IMG/VR virus record: IMGVR_UViG_3300050119_000050
Coordinates: 1-61,316 of that record
DNA length: 61,316 nucleotides
Reading direction: 5' to 3' (one strand)
DNA from: a virus
Shown: piece by piece, positions 7,807 to 15,904 of the stretch
Numbering within the stretch: position 1 is the first letter of the stretch
Layout of the letters: every line of letters begins with the position of its first letter
Made by a program: the position numbers and the translations under genes
Notes under the pieces: model-generated
Told to the model about the DNA's origin: nothing
Seen by the model: the letters and a program-made list of their open reading frames with translations, nothing else
Databases searched by the model: none

Positions 7807-7835
7807 AAAAGAAAACGCCGCCCAGAAGGCGGCGT
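7807..7835 (-). terminator. Strong terminator after tRNA-Ala
   Basis: On the minus strand an 8-bp stem ACGCCGCC/GGCGGCGT with a 5-base loop is followed by TTTTCTTTT. It ends the tRNA-Ala transcript four bases after the CCA end. Confidence 0.85.
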
Positions 7836-7839
7836 GCAT

Positions 7840-7915
7840 TGGTGGACCGGGTCGGGCTCGAACCGACGACATCTCGCTTGCAGGGCGAGTGCTCTCCCAT
7901 CTGAGCTACCAGCCC
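7840..7915 (-). tRNA. tRNA-Ala (anticodon TGC)
   Basis: 76 bases with encoded CCA. Acceptor GGGCTGG pairs with CCGGTCC and includes the G3-U70 wobble that marks alanine tRNAs; D stem GCTC/GAGC, anticodon stem CTCGC/GCGAG, loop CCTGCAA, T arm GTCGG-TTCGAGC-CCGAC. The loop places C instead of the near-universal U at position 33. A terminator follows and a TTGACA-type promoter precedes it, so it is transcribed alone. Confidence 0.9.
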
Positions 7916-7938
7916 GCGATGTCGACAGTGGGCAAACC

Positions 7939-7968
7939 GTATAACCGACCCTTCGAAATCACTGTCAA
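7939..7968 (-). promoter_or_regulatory. Promoter of tRNA-Ala
   Basis: Minus strand TTGACA, 18 bases, TTATAC, about 24 bases upstream of the tRNA 5' end. Consensus sigma70-type boxes. Confidence 0.65.
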
Positions 7969-7972
7969 GCCT

Positions 7973-9028
7973 TTAGCGGGAGAGCGACAACCCAAGCTCT
8001 GACGCGCGATTGCGAACTCCCGGGATAGTTCTTCGCGTTATGATCGCGATCTTCTTCGAAGACCAACCCCCTTTGCTACCCTGAAACAAGAGGGCATCGT
8101 CTTCAGGGGTCCAGTGTGTCCTCTTTGCTTTTGCAGTTCCTTCATCCGGGACTGCAACGAGACCAATAGGGATGACCGGCTTGAATACTTTCCGAAGCGC
8201 GTTCGAAAACTTCGCGCTGTCAGTCGGCGTGGACTTGAATGTCATCTGACCTCCAAGTTCTTCGGTCGTCGCCCTGAACAGCCGAGGCAGTTCAAGACGA
8301 CCACGACCGCGATTGGTGGCTTTAGTGTACTGAAAGTAGAACGACGCGAACATCGGAGGCATCGATCCCGGGGTCTCAGCAAGCATCGCCGAAATTATTT
8401 TTGTGAGGTATTCTCGGCTAGAGGTCTCACCCATAAGATGCATGATGCACGCAAGCTGAAACGGGGCGGATCGGAGTAGTCTGCGGCTCGTCGGTAAATC
8501 AGCGTCGAACCCAAGATCGCGCCAAGCCTTCTCCGCAAAGTCCGCGAAACGCGCGACTTCATCCTCGCCCATGGCAGCAAATTTGGGCGCTCCAGCGTGG
8601 TGTTTAAGCGCGTACCCGGCGATTGAGATCAGCTTGCTGTCCCTTCCGGTATTGAAGGATATAGAGCGCGGCTTCCCTTTATCTATCGGGAGATCGTGAA
8701 CTGACCGAAGATTATCGTCACGACAGATGACTACCCTGATGGACTTCCCGGCGCGAACACATCCGCCCAACCGATGAACACCATCCGCAAGAAATCTGTC
8801 TAGGTCTCTGTGTCTCAGGCTCTCGGAGCAGCCGGGCACTTTCACACCGAGTGCAATCCCTTGATGGGTTTCGCGCCACTCGTCGCGTTCGATGATGCCT
8901 CTGAATTTATCCATATGCTGGTCTTCGGCAGCGGCGGACATTCGATTGATGTTATCGCCACGACAGACATCCAAAAGCTCCTGCGCGAACGCAGGGGTGA
9001 TTTCTTCTACATACCAACTCTTAGACAT
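7973..9028 (-). CDS. ParB-like fold protein with C-terminal Myb/SANT-like helix-turn-helix
   Basis: 351 residues from ATG 9028 (GAAAGG upstream; a GTG at 9037 is less well placed). The N-terminal 100 residues follow the phage ParB/sulfiredoxin-like pattern: ITPAFAQELLDVC, WRETHQGIALGV, LADGVHRLGGCVRAG and VVICRDD, where the G-HR segment corresponds to the ParB nucleotide-binding GxxR box. The last 50 residues (HWTPEDDALLFQ, GVRNRASELG) look like a Myb/SANT DNA-binding unit. Probably a DNA-binding regulator or NTP-dependent switch; its role is unknown. Ends close to the tRNA-Ala promoter. Confidence 0.7.
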   Translation of the reverse strand: MSKSWYVEEITPAFAQELLDVCRGDNINRMSAAAEDQHMDKFRGIIERDEWRETHQGIALGVKVPGCSESLRHRDLDRFLADGVHRLGGCVRAGKSIRVVICRDDNLRSVHDLPIDKGKPRSISFNTGRDSKLISIAGYALKHHAGAPKFAAMGEDEVARFADFAEKAWRDLGFDADLPTSRRLLRSAPFQLACIMHLMGETSSREYLTKIISAMLAETPGSMPPMFASFYFQYTKATNRGRGRLELPRLFRATTEELGGQMTFKSTPTDSAKFSNALRKVFKPVIPIGLVAVPDEGTAKAKRTHWTPEDDALLFQGSKGGWSSKKIAIITRRTIPGVRNRASELGLSLSR

Positions 9029-9186
9029 GGGGGACACCTTTCGTTTGGGGGTTTTCGTGGTCTTACGCTAATCCCGGTTCTAAAGTCAAGTGTGACAGAT
9101 GTTCGGTATTGATCGGTGTTGTTATCTACAGACGTCTACAGATATCTCCAGTAGTGCTGAGAAAATCCCTCACAATGATGTGAATG

Positions 9187-9222
9187 AAAAACCGGCGAGG
9201 AGGCAGCAACCCTCCCCGCCGG
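9187..9222 (-). terminator. Rho-independent terminator
   Basis: Minus strand: 12-bp stem CCGGCGGGGAGG/CCTCCTCGCCGG (one G-T pair), 7-base loop, then TTTTTC. Lies 28 bases beyond the stop of the gene at 9251 and ends the operon 9251-9941. Confidence 0.85.
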
Positions 9223-9250
9223 TCCGACGCAACGCTCGCTTCCCGGGGGA

Positions 9251-9454
9251 TTAGGAAGCGACCGTATTCTGTGCGGCCCAGACGCGGTCGAGAGCTTCAT
9301 AGAAGCGGCGCGTCGCAGCCTTCACCCAACGGCTCCCGCGAACGCGGGACCGCTGTAGCTCGCCTTGCGCGGCTAGAAGTTCGCGCCGTGCGTCCGTGAG
9401 GAGTGTGAGGGCGTCGACGAATGGGCTCGCCGAGAGGGCAGGGTGATAATTCAC
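9251..9454 (-). CDS. Small helical protein, unknown
   Basis: 67 residues beginning at GTG 9454, which overlaps the upstream stop as GTGA and has GGAGACACAAA just before it, matching the leader of neighbouring genes. Two basic helices (TLLTDARRELLAAQGELQ, RRFYEALDRVW). A longer frame to 9616 has no ribosome site. Followed by a terminator. Confidence 0.6.
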   Translation of the reverse strand: MNYHPALSASPFVDALTLLTDARRELLAAQGELQRSRVRGSRWVKAATRRFYEALDRVWAAQNTVAS

Positions 9455-9603
9455 TTTGTGTCTCCGTTGTTGATCTCGCGAAGCTCGCGCTCCAATCCGA
9501 TGTAGTCTTCGCTCCGGGCGTTCTTCCAGCCGTCGCGCGAGAGGTCGCTGAGCGCCTTGACGATCTCGACCTTGCGTCGCCAGCATTTCAATGGCTTCCC
9601 CAC
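9451..9603 (-). CDS. Very small protein, unknown
   Basis: 50 residues from GTG 9603, which follows GGAGG with a seven-base spacer. Lys/Arg-rich first half, acidic second half. Overlaps the 3' end of the gene at 9588 by 16 bases and the next start by four. No family recognised. Confidence 0.55.
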   Translation of the reverse strand: MGKPLKCWRRKVEIVKALSDLSRDGWKNARSEDYIGLERELREINNGDTK

Positions 9604-9941
9604 GACGCGCCTCCATCGTGTGAGTGCACGCCCTGTGCGAGGGCCTGCTTGTTGACCGGACGTCCGGCCAGTTGTTCGGCCCGGGCGATGGCCATCTTCG
9701 TCAGCGAGTTGCCGTTCATCATCAACTGGCGATAGACGCACGCGTCCGACACGCCGTCGCGCTGGTCTTCGCTCAAACCCGTGAAGGCTATCGCGCCTGT
9801 CATGCGGTCGACTACTGGCTTGACCTTGCCAGCGGCGACGAGAGAATTGACGTCGGTCATTACTTGCTTCACGTCCGCCTTGCGCTCGGACAGCGTTTGC
9901 TTCCGGCCGTAGCGATTGCGAAGTCTGGTTTCACAAGCCAT
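9588..9941 (-). CDS. Small basic protein, unknown
   Basis: 117 residues, helical, basic N terminus (RLRNRYGRKQTLSERKADVK). ATG 9941 is preceded by the leader ACAGCAACTAGGAGACACCAA, shared almost exactly with the genes at 10824 and 12570. First gene of the operon ending at 9251. Confidence 0.65.
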   Translation of the reverse strand: MACETRLRNRYGRKQTLSERKADVKQVMTDVNSLVAAGKVKPVVDRMTGAIAFTGLSEDQRDGVSDACVYRQLMMNGNSLTKMAIARAEQLAGRPVNKQALAQGVHSHDGGASWGSH

Positions 9942-9985
9942 TTGGTGTCTCCTAGTTGCTGTAGGATGTCCCGGATTTAGCTGGC

Positions 9986-10013
9986 CCAGAGCGGCCCGTC
10001 AAGGCCGCTCTGG
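9986..10013. terminator. 11-bp perfect inverted repeat, possible terminator
   Basis: CCAGAGCGGCC/GGCCGCTCTGG with a 6-base loop between the genes at 9941 and 10022. No U tract follows on either strand, so it could be a factor-assisted terminator, a leader hairpin or an operator. Confidence 0.4.
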
Positions 10014-10021
10014 ATTAGTGG

Positions 10022-10824
10022 TTAACCGAGCATGTCTTCCAGTTCAAGGTCCGGCGCGCGGGCGGCCTCGGGCTCGCGCTCGATCACCACTTCCGGATCG
10101 AGATCGAGCACCCGGCTCGACGTGTCCGCCACGTCCTGCACTTCGTTTGCGCCATCCAGATCAAGGAACAGCGTGCGAGCGGCGTGCAGTCTTTCGAGCA
10201 CGGTCTTGTCGACTTCGACAGCCGCGACGTCGGCCGCCTTGTTGAGCTTGGTGGCTACGCTGCGGGCAGCCTTGAGGGCGTCCTGCAAGTTGGCCTGCGC
10301 TTCGGGCGAGAGCATGTTACCCAGTTGCGTCGCACGCTTGGCGGCGTCCCGGATGCCTTCCACGCTGGCCTTGGTGACGCCTTCTTCCATGTCGGCGATC
10401 AGGCCACGGATTTCGCTGTTGATCGCACGGACCGCCGTCACGTCGTCGGCAGCGATGCGGCCGGTGATCGAAGCGAACTTGATCCGGGTCACGCTGGCGG
10501 TCGCGTTGAACGCGTCGCACAGTGCGACGGCCTCGGCGAAAGCCTCGTCGAGCTTCTCGCGGTCGTCTTCCGGGCAGAGATACCCGAAGGCGGTCGCCGA
10601 GCAAACCGATCCGACCAGCGAGCGCGCTTTGGCGCGGACTTCAATGGCACGGCCCATCTCGGCCGCGTCCTTGATGGTCTTCTCGGTCTCCCACTCTTCG
10701 AGCGTCGCACCGTTGTCGAGCGTGCGACCGTCTCGGTCTTCGAGTAGGTGACGTTGCCCTTGATGGAAGTCGACAGGCCGACGAGGAGGCCCGGGCGGAG
10801 GGTGGTGTAAAGGGGGTTCTTCAT
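10022..10824 (-). CDS. Conserved phage replication-region protein, frameshifted
   Basis: The N-terminal part starts at ATG 10824 (MKNPLYTTLRPGLLVGL) with a good ribosome site, and reads through KGNVTYSKTET near 10745; the rest of the conserved protein (RTLDNGATLEEWETEKT..., KARSLVGSVCSATAFGYLCPE...) continues in the frame ending at 10022. Joining them gives about 265 residues. Going from one to the other needs a -1 shift, as if one base were missing between about 10725 and 10750; no classical slippery heptamer is present. Homologous proteins in other phages read continuously, by recollection. The C terminus ends DLELEDMLG, an acidic tail of the type shared by many proteins here. Function unknown. 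Confidence 0.7.
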
Positions 10825-10864
10825 TTGGCGTTCCTTAGTTGCTGTAAGGCGTTTCGATCTCTCT

Positions 10865-10916
10865 GGTATAGTCGGGTCTCCCGGAGAGTGCAAGCGACAC
10901 CCTCCGGGATAGTTAA
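10865..10916 (-). promoter_or_regulatory. TTAACYA-class leftward promoter
   Basis: Minus strand: TTAACTA (10910-10916), 16 bases, TTGCAC (10888-10893), 17 bases, TATACC (10865-10870). The spacer holds CTCCGGGAG. Drives the gene at 10824. Confidence 0.7.
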
Positions 10917-10923
10917 TTTTCCG

Positions 10924-12570
10924 TTACAGGTCGAACTCGACCCCGCCGACGATCCCGGTCAGTTCTTTCGGCGGCGTGCTGGCGGCCCGGGCGTTAGTCT
11001 GGCCCCACTTGCGCAGTTCCTTGATCAGGTCCGACTTGGACGTGCTCAACGGCACCACGTGGCTGGCGGCTTCAAGCAAGTCTTCCGTCGTGATCTCCCG
11101 GGCACCGTCTTCGAACCCAGAGTAAAGCGCGGTCGGCACCAGTTCGGCGATCTCCGCACCCGTGAAGCTCTCGGTAGCGTCGACCACTTTCGCGAAGTTG
11201 ATCTTGACGTCCTGCCGACCGTTCTGTTTCAGCGCGGCGTACAGCACGCCCTTGCGTTCGGCCGCATGCGGCAGATCGACAAAGAACACTTCATCAAAGC
11301 GGCCCTTGCGGAGAAGCTCCGGCGGCAGCGTCGACACGTCGTTAGCGGTGGCGATCACGAAAGCTTCGCCATCGCGTTCCTGCATCCATGACAGGATCGT
11401 GCCCAGTGCGTCCGCAGAGACACCGCCGTCCGACGAACCGCCGCCGGACGAACCCTGCATGGCCTTCTCGATTTCATCGATCCAGACCACACACCGGCCC
11501 ATGGCTTCGATCACCTTGAGCGCCTTGCGGAGGTTGCCTTCCGAACCGCCGACGAACTTGTCCTTCAGCGCGCCGAGGTCGAGCCGGAGGAGCGGGATGC
11601 CCCACGCGGTGGCCACAGCCTTAGCGGTCAGCGACTTGCCGCAGCCCGAGATACCGACCAGCACCGCGCCCTTGGGGGCAGGCAGGCCATACTCGCGAGC
11701 TTCCGGGCTGTAAGCCGACTTGCGAGCCACAAGCCATTTCTTCAAGTTCTCCAGCCCGCCGACAGCGTCCAAGCCGCCCTTGATAGGATCGTGCCATTCG
11801 AGCACGCGCTCACGGGCGATCACCCGCTTCTTTTCATTCGACACGATCACCGGGTCGATCTTCCGGGTTTGCACCAGCGACTTGGCATAGCACGACGCGG
11901 CCTCTTCAGCGGTCAAACCAACCGCCGCGTTGATGGCCTGATCCCGGACTTCACCCGGGCAGGCAGCCGCACGCATGGGCTTCGTCTTGTCCGGCTCGCC
12001 GGTCTTCGGATCGGTCTCGAACTCCGGCACCGAGTTGACGGCGCTGTCCAAAACCTTTTCGATCTCGCTGCGATCCGGGAGCGGAAATTCGATCACGGTA
12101 GCATGGCCTGCGATGTCGGACGGCACGTTGCCTTCCGGGGTCAGGACGATGACGGCCTGCGCCGCCTTGCGGACAACACCGGGCAGATACTTCGCGAGGT
12201 TGCGGAGTTGCCGCCGGGGCGACGTTCCCGGGAAGCCTTCAAGGAAGGCGGGCAGATCGCGGAAAATCCAAACCTGACGTTCGCCCTTCTCGCCCTTGTC
12301 CGCGTCGTCGCGAAGAGCTTTGAAGGCAGCGGCCGGGTCTTCACATCCACGATGCGCGCTCGACGGCTTGCCGTCGATGGTGGTGACACCCTGCGAGACA
12401 TCCCAGAACAAGGGCTTGTATCCGGCAGCGGCGGCGGCCTCGATCAGGAAGCCTTCGACGCGAGCCTCTTCACGGGTGGTCACCCAGATGAGGGGGTTAC
12501 GGGCGCGAAGCAATGCGGAGATGTCCTGCGCAGTCTTCTGACCCTTTGAGGTTGTTACGGTGGCGGTCAT
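10924..12570 (-). CDS. Ycf46-like AAA+ ATPase
   Basis: 548 residues. Residues 1-250 have the N-terminal Ycf46-type region (NPLIWVTTREEARVEGFL, PLFWDVSQGV). The AAA+ module follows: Walker A GISGCGKS near residue 308, Walker B CVVWIDEIEKAM near 360, sensor region VIATANDVSTLPPELLRKGR and a C-terminal lid with SFTGAEIAELVPTAL. ATP-driven remodeller of unknown target; placement next to the replication genes suggests loading or remodelling of replication proteins. It ends GGVEFDL, similar to the shared acidic-hydrophobic tails. The leader before ATG 12570 (CAGCAACTAGGAAACGC) matches that of two other genes. Confidence 0.85.
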   Translation of the reverse strand: MTATVTTSKGQKTAQDISALLRARNPLIWVTTREEARVEGFLIEAAAAAGYKPLFWDVSQGVTTIDGKPSSAHRGCEDPAAAFKALRDDADKGEKGERQVWIFRDLPAFLEGFPGTSPRRQLRNLAKYLPGVVRKAAQAVIVLTPEGNVPSDIAGHATVIEFPLPDRSEIEKVLDSAVNSVPEFETDPKTGEPDKTKPMRAAACPGEVRDQAINAAVGLTAEEAASCYAKSLVQTRKIDPVIVSNEKKRVIARERVLEWHDPIKGGLDAVGGLENLKKWLVARKSAYSPEAREYGLPAPKGAVLVGISGCGKSLTAKAVATAWGIPLLRLDLGALKDKFVGGSEGNLRKALKVIEAMGRCVVWIDEIEKAMQGSSGGGSSDGGVSADALGTILSWMQERDGEAFVIATANDVSTLPPELLRKGRFDEVFFVDLPHAAERKGVLYAALKQNGRQDVKINFAKVVDATESFTGAEIAELVPTALYSGFEDGAREITTEDLLEAASHVVPLSTSKSDLIKELRKWGQTNARAASTPPKELTGIVGGVEFDL

Positions 12571-12618
12571 TTGCGTTTCCTAGTTGCTGTAGGGCGGGGC
12601 CTGTCCCCGACAAACGAA

Positions 12619-12670
12619 CATCTAGCGGGTCTCACGGAGGAGCGCAACACCATAAAACAATCGTGGTTAA
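12619..12670 (-). promoter_or_regulatory. TTAACYA-class leftward promoter
   Basis: Minus strand: TTAACCA (12664-12670), 16 bases, TTGCGC (12642-12647), 17 bases, TAGATG (12619-12624). Spacer contains CTCCGTGAG. Drives the AAA+ ATPase gene. Confidence 0.7.
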
Positions 12671-12728
12671 CGACGGGTAAATACCTTGCTTTTGTGATCA
12701 ATCCGGGACATACTGTGCGCTGGAATGC

Positions 12729-12935
12729 ATGCTAGACACAGTTCCTCGAAGTTTTGAGGGCGGATCAGTGTTCCATTTCATAGCGCAATTTTGCGCGATC
12801 TTTTCAAGTGTCAATACAGTGCCTTCGATGGCGATCACGGCTAGGTGGCTTGCGGGTGAACTCTCGCGCCATGAGGACACGGAGCCGTGCCCCTTCCGTC
12901 ACTTCCTCGAAACGCTTGAGAGCCCCGCCGACTAA
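12729..12935 (+). CDS. Possible small rightward gene, unknown
   Basis: 68 residues in an otherwise gene-free stretch (12571-12939), ending four bases before a bidirectional terminator, which favours a real transcript. The ribosome site is weak (GGAATGC before ATG). Acidic C terminus (RHEDTEPCPFRHFLETLE). No family recognised; may be spurious. Confidence 0.3.
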   Translation: MLDTVPRSFEGGSVFHFIAQFCAIFSSVNTVPSMAITARWLAGELSRHEDTEPCPFRHFLETLESPAD

Positions 12936-12939
12936 AAAC

Positions 12940-12970
12940 GAAAAAGCCCCGGATGATCCGGGGCTTTTTC
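12940..12970. terminator. Strong bidirectional terminator
   Basis: Near-perfect stem GAAAAAGCCCCGGA/TCCGGGGCTTTTTC with a TGA loop, giving A and U tracts on both strands. It closes the leftward gene at 12975 and any rightward transcript from 12729. Confidence 0.9.
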
Positions 12971-12974
12971 TTGG

Positions 12975-13208
12975 TCACTTGACGATGACGGTTTTCTCGG
13001 GCGGGTCCTGATGTCGCTTGCCCGGATGATCCTTGCGATCAGGATCGGGAGCGACGATCACCTTGTTCTTGTGATCGCGATGCTCGTCGCGATAGTGATC
13101 GCCGTGATCCGGGCCACCGACAGTGACGCCGACGCCCAGACCTTCGGCTTGCGCCGGAACAGTGATAAGGGCGAGAGCGGTCACGATAGCTGCGACAAAA
13201 AGCTTCAT
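12975..13208 (-). CDS. Secreted His/Asp-rich small protein
   Basis: 77 residues. Residues 1-21 are a textbook signal peptide (MKLFVAAIVTALALITVPAQA) with AQA cleavage site; the mature part is rich in His, Asp and Lys (DHGDHYRDEHRDHK), so metal binding is possible. RBS GGAGGT. Such periplasmic proteins are unusual in phage early regions; may be a morphology or host-modifying factor. Unknown family. Confidence 0.7.
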   Translation of the reverse strand: MKLFVAAIVTALALITVPAQAEGLGVGVTVGGPDHGDHYRDEHRDHKNKVIVAPDPDRKDHPGKRHQDPPEKTVIVK

Positions 13209-13281
13209 GCGAAGTACCTCCGTTGACGTTGCGCCGGATACAACAGCGACTAGGCTGGATCGTTCCCGGGTACGCCTCTCG

Positions 13282-13734
13282 TCAGTGGCGCGAGGCGACC
13301 TCCGCCTTCCTGTTCGCGGCCTTGGCCTCGTCTTCCAGCCGGGCGCGAAGCCCAGCCATCACGCGTCGACCGTCCTCCGCGCGTTCGGGCGGCGAGAAGC
13401 CGTGGCCCAGCGTCGACAGGTACTCTTCCGCGACCGGGTTCGATGTATCGTCGATCAGGCCCGCGCCACGCGCCAACTCGTAGCCGCGCAGAAGCTCGGC
13501 GACGATGGCCGGACTGATCTCGCACAGAAAGACCGCGCAGTCACGGTGCGGTTGCGTGTCGTTCTCGATCAGTAAATCGCGCTTGCCGTCCGACGTGACG
13601 AGCAGCGTATTGCTGTGATCGTACTCGAAGCGACTGATCGTCGGGCCGTCCGCTTTGTGGCGGTTGATGCGCCAAAAAGATTTGTTGATCCGCTCGGCTT
13701 TCGATTTGCCGATGGTCGTGTTGATGTTGCTCAT
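13282..13734 (-). CDS. Unknown protein
   Basis: 150 residues; N-terminal two thirds alpha/beta (RFEYDHSNTLLVTSDGKRDLL, CAVFLCEISPAIVAELL), last third a charged helix (RVMAGLRARLEDEAKAAN). No ribosome site of clear form before ATG 13734. No family recognised. Confidence 0.6.
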   Translation of the reverse strand: MSNINTTIGKSKAERINKSFWRINRHKADGPTISRFEYDHSNTLLVTSDGKRDLLIENDTQPHRDCAVFLCEISPAIVAELLRGYELARGAGLIDDTSNPVAEEYLSTLGHGFSPPERAEDGRRVMAGLRARLEDEAKAANRKAEVASRH

Positions 13735-13768
13735 GGCTTATACCACTTTCGCGGTTTGAGTATAACTT

Positions 13769-13798
13769 AGCCCGGCGCGCAGGATGCGCTGCCGGGCT
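13769..13798. terminator. Hairpin between genes, possible terminator
   Basis: AGCCCGGC/GCCGGGCT 8-bp stem with further inner GCGC pairing. Lies in the 214-base gap between the leftward genes ending at 13949 and starting at 13734. No U tract. The rest of the gap shows nothing recognisable. Confidence 0.4.
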
Positions 13799-13948
13799 TC
13801 GTATCTCGCCGGTCAGAAGTTGGCTATTGAGTAGCCCTGACCGGCGCGTCTATAACACCCTTGAACGGATGGAGCACAAAGGAACACCGAGGACCGCAGG
13901 ATGTCTTTCTAACCGAGCGACGAACCCGATGCGAAACGTCCTCGGGTC

Positions 13949-14671
13949 CTAGCTCTGATATTCCTTCCGTGCATGTTCGGCAGCCGTGATTGCGGCCTCC
14001 GGGATTTGATACGCGATGGGCTCGTCGTGCTTGTTGAGCACCTTGCGCCAGACGACGCCTTCGTCTGCGCCGACAGTCCGATACTCGCCGTGATAGGCCG
14101 GACGCTTGCCGCCCAGATACTCGACCGGCGTGGCAGGCACGGCACGCAAGCCATCCCACTGTTTGCCGATGAAGGTCAGCGAGCCGATGGGGGTGTCACC
14201 GCCGCCGAAGGCTTTGCGAGCGACGCCGTAGGTCGCCTCCGGGAGACCCTGTTCGGCAAGCCCTTCGTTGAGCTTGAACCAGAACTGAATGAACGGAGGC
14301 TCGCCGTCGATGGCCGAGTGGACACGTTCCTGATGCTCGGGCTCCGGCGTGGGCTTGCCAGAAGCCTTGGCCTGCTCCGTTGCCTGCGCAACGATGTCGA
14401 GCAGCAGTGCGGCGAAGAACAGATCGGCGGCCTTCGATGCCGGATCGAGTGCGGCGTGCGCCTTCGAGCCCGGCGCAGGGACGCCGATGTCGACGAGGAG
14501 TTGGGCAGTGACGTCCTGCGCAAGTCGGTCACGGCGACGCTTGTCGCGGAGGTTGGTCTCGAACGAACGATAGGCAGTCGGGTCGCCTTCGTGAGTGCTG
14601 GTGCCGAACTGTTCGTCAGTGCGGTGATGAGGATTTTCGTTGCTGGTCTTGATGTCTTCGATGCCACGCAT
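13949..14671 (-). CDS. Unknown helical protein
   Basis: 240 residues from ATG 14671, preceded by GGAGACACCA, the same leader core as genes 9941 and 9454. Mostly helical and charged; a hydrophobic helix at ADLFFAALLLDIVAQATEQA. No family recognised. First gene behind a TTAACYA-class promoter. Confidence 0.65.
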   Translation of the reverse strand: MRGIEDIKTSNENPHHRTDEQFGTSTHEGDPTAYRSFETNLRDKRRRDRLAQDVTAQLLVDIGVPAPGSKAHAALDPASKAADLFFAALLLDIVAQATEQAKASGKPTPEPEHQERVHSAIDGEPPFIQFWFKLNEGLAEQGLPEATYGVARKAFGGGDTPIGSLTFIGKQWDGLRAVPATPVEYLGGKRPAYHGEYRTVGADEGVVWRKVLNKHDEPIAYQIPEAAITAAEHARKEYQS

Positions 14672-14711
14672 CTGGTGTCTCCGTTTTGGGGTTGCGACTA
14701 TTCGCAGTCCC

Positions 14712-14763
14712 GATCTAGGCCCGATCTTCGAATGCGTCAAGCGGAGATTTTACGGATGGTTAA
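14712..14763 (-). promoter_or_regulatory. TTAACYA-class leftward promoter
   Basis: Minus strand: TTAACCA (14757-14763), 16 bases, TTGACG (14735-14740), 17 bases, TAGATC (14712-14717). The TTAACCA overlaps the stop codon of the upstream gene. Drives the gene at 14671. Confidence 0.7.
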
Positions 14764-15026
14764 TCGACCGTTTCCCAACGTCGCCTTTTTGGATCACGGT
14801 CGAAGCGCTCGACAATATCTCCCGGAGAGACAGCGACCGCGACCCAGTAGTCGAGCCCGACGAACAGCACGGCCTTCGCACAACGGATCGTTAGCGTCGT
14901 CGGCACATTGTTCGTGTCGAGCATGTTGACAACCGGCCGCCATGCGCCGTGCCAGAGCATCTGGTAGCGCGTGTCGGGGCCAGCGACATCGCACCCGCCT
15001 CCCCAAGGGATAATCTCTTCGTTCAT
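14760..15026 (-). CDS. Small protein, unknown
   Basis: 88 residues, beta-rich (MLWHGAWRPVVNML, LTIRCAKAVLFVGLDYWVAV). Start overlaps the upstream stop (ATGA). Probably a small barrel-like protein; no family recognised. Confidence 0.6.
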   Translation of the reverse strand: MNEEIIPWGGGCDVAGPDTRYQMLWHGAWRPVVNMLDTNNVPTTLTIRCAKAVLFVGLDYWVAVAVSPGDIVERFDRDPKRRRWETVD

Positions 15027-15280
15027 TTCAGCACCGCGCGTCCGCCGACGTATTTGTAGTCACGCGCCGGGCGTCCGCTGTCCCGGGACGCACGATCAAT
15101 CGCGCGCCCGGCAGGACCCATGGCCTCGCGCTTCTGACCGGCGACCGTGAGACGCTCGCTGTTCTGATGCATGTGGCCGCGCTCACGGAGGATGGTGACC
15201 GCCTCGTCGTGAGCGTTCGGTGTGCCGTGCTTTGCGATCTGACGCGTCAGGCGCGTCACCAGTGGAAGATGTTTTGTCAT
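15023..15280 (-). CDS. Small basic protein, unknown
   Basis: 85 residues, basic throughout, with a helical first half (VTRLTRQIAKHG) and a C-terminal Arg/Tyr patch (RPARDYKYVGGR). Coupled on both sides by ATGA overlaps. Confidence 0.6.
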   Translation of the reverse strand: MTKHLPLVTRLTRQIAKHGTPNAHDEAVTILRERGHMHQNSERLTVAGQKREAMGPAGRAIDRASRDSGRPARDYKYVGGRAVLK

Positions 15281-15531
15281 CGCATGTCCATCTCAAGCCA
15301 TTGTCTCTGACGCGGGTGAATGTTCCCCAGATGATCGCGCTCAATGCGCTCGCGGATGATGCAGTCCTGATATCCGCCCCACGACACGACGTGATAGTCA
15401 GCCACGTCCGCCAGCTTGAGCAGCAACTCAATTATCGTCGTCGACTGAATTAACATTTTGTCGGCGACGATGTCGAGCTCCATGCTCATCGGATACTCGT
15501 TGAGGATGCTGCGCAGTTGTTTTATTTGCAT
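15277..15531 (-). CDS. Small alpha/beta protein, unknown
   Basis: 84 residues from ATG 15531 (AAGGACT nine bases upstream; ATG 15537 is two codons earlier). Hydrophobic helix TIIELLLKLADVADY and HVVSWGGYQDC. Overlaps the 3' end of the upstream frame by about 100 bases. Confidence 0.6.
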   Translation of the reverse strand: MQIKQLRSILNEYPMSMELDIVADKMLIQSTTIIELLLKLADVADYHVVSWGGYQDCIIRERIERDHLGNIHPRQRQWLEMDMR

Positions 15532-15904
15532 CGGCATAGTCCTTCAGTTTGGCGCAGAGCTTGGGATCAAGCTCGCCGGTCTTGATGAAGTGATCGCAGT
15601 AGGCAGCGCGAAGCTTTTGGACGCCCAGCGGCGAGACGTCTTCCGTTTGACGGCCTCCCTTGCGCGCCCGAACCTTCCGCTCCGGTCGCATCCACGCGTA
15701 CATCCGTTGCAAGTCCTGCACGCTCACGCGAGGCGGCGCGATAGGATCAGGCCTCGCCGGTCGTGGATGCAGGCGACGCTTGGCATGGGGCGGCGTGCTC
15801 ACGGCGCGTTCAAGGTCCCAGCCCTGATCCATGCGGGTATAGGCCAGCCCCCACCCTACACCGGGCGACAGCATCTCGCGCGTCAATCCATATTTGTTAG
15901 ACAT
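15428..15904 (-). CDS. Basic protein, unknown; 3' end overlaps next gene
   Basis: 158 residues in the open frame; the first 120 (QRMYAWMRPERKVRARKGG, GVQKLRAAYCDHFIKTGEL) look genuine, while the last 35, inside the following gene, are Arg/His-rich and resemble a shadow. Start at 15904 overlaps the helicase stop. No family recognised. Confidence 0.55.
   Translation of the reverse strand: MSNKYGLTREMLSPGVGWGLAYTRMDQGWDLERAVSTPPHAKRRLHPRPARPDPIAPPRVSVQDLQRMYAWMRPERKVRARKGGRQTEDVSPLGVQKLRAAYCDHFIKTGELDPKLCAKLKDYADANKTTAQHPQRVSDEHGARHRRRQNVNSVDDDN

Noticed and set aside
10725-10750. Programmed -1 frameshift in the gene at 10022-10824
   Set aside because: No X-XXY-YYZ slippery heptamer or downstream pseudoknot was seen, so a base error or mutation is more likely.
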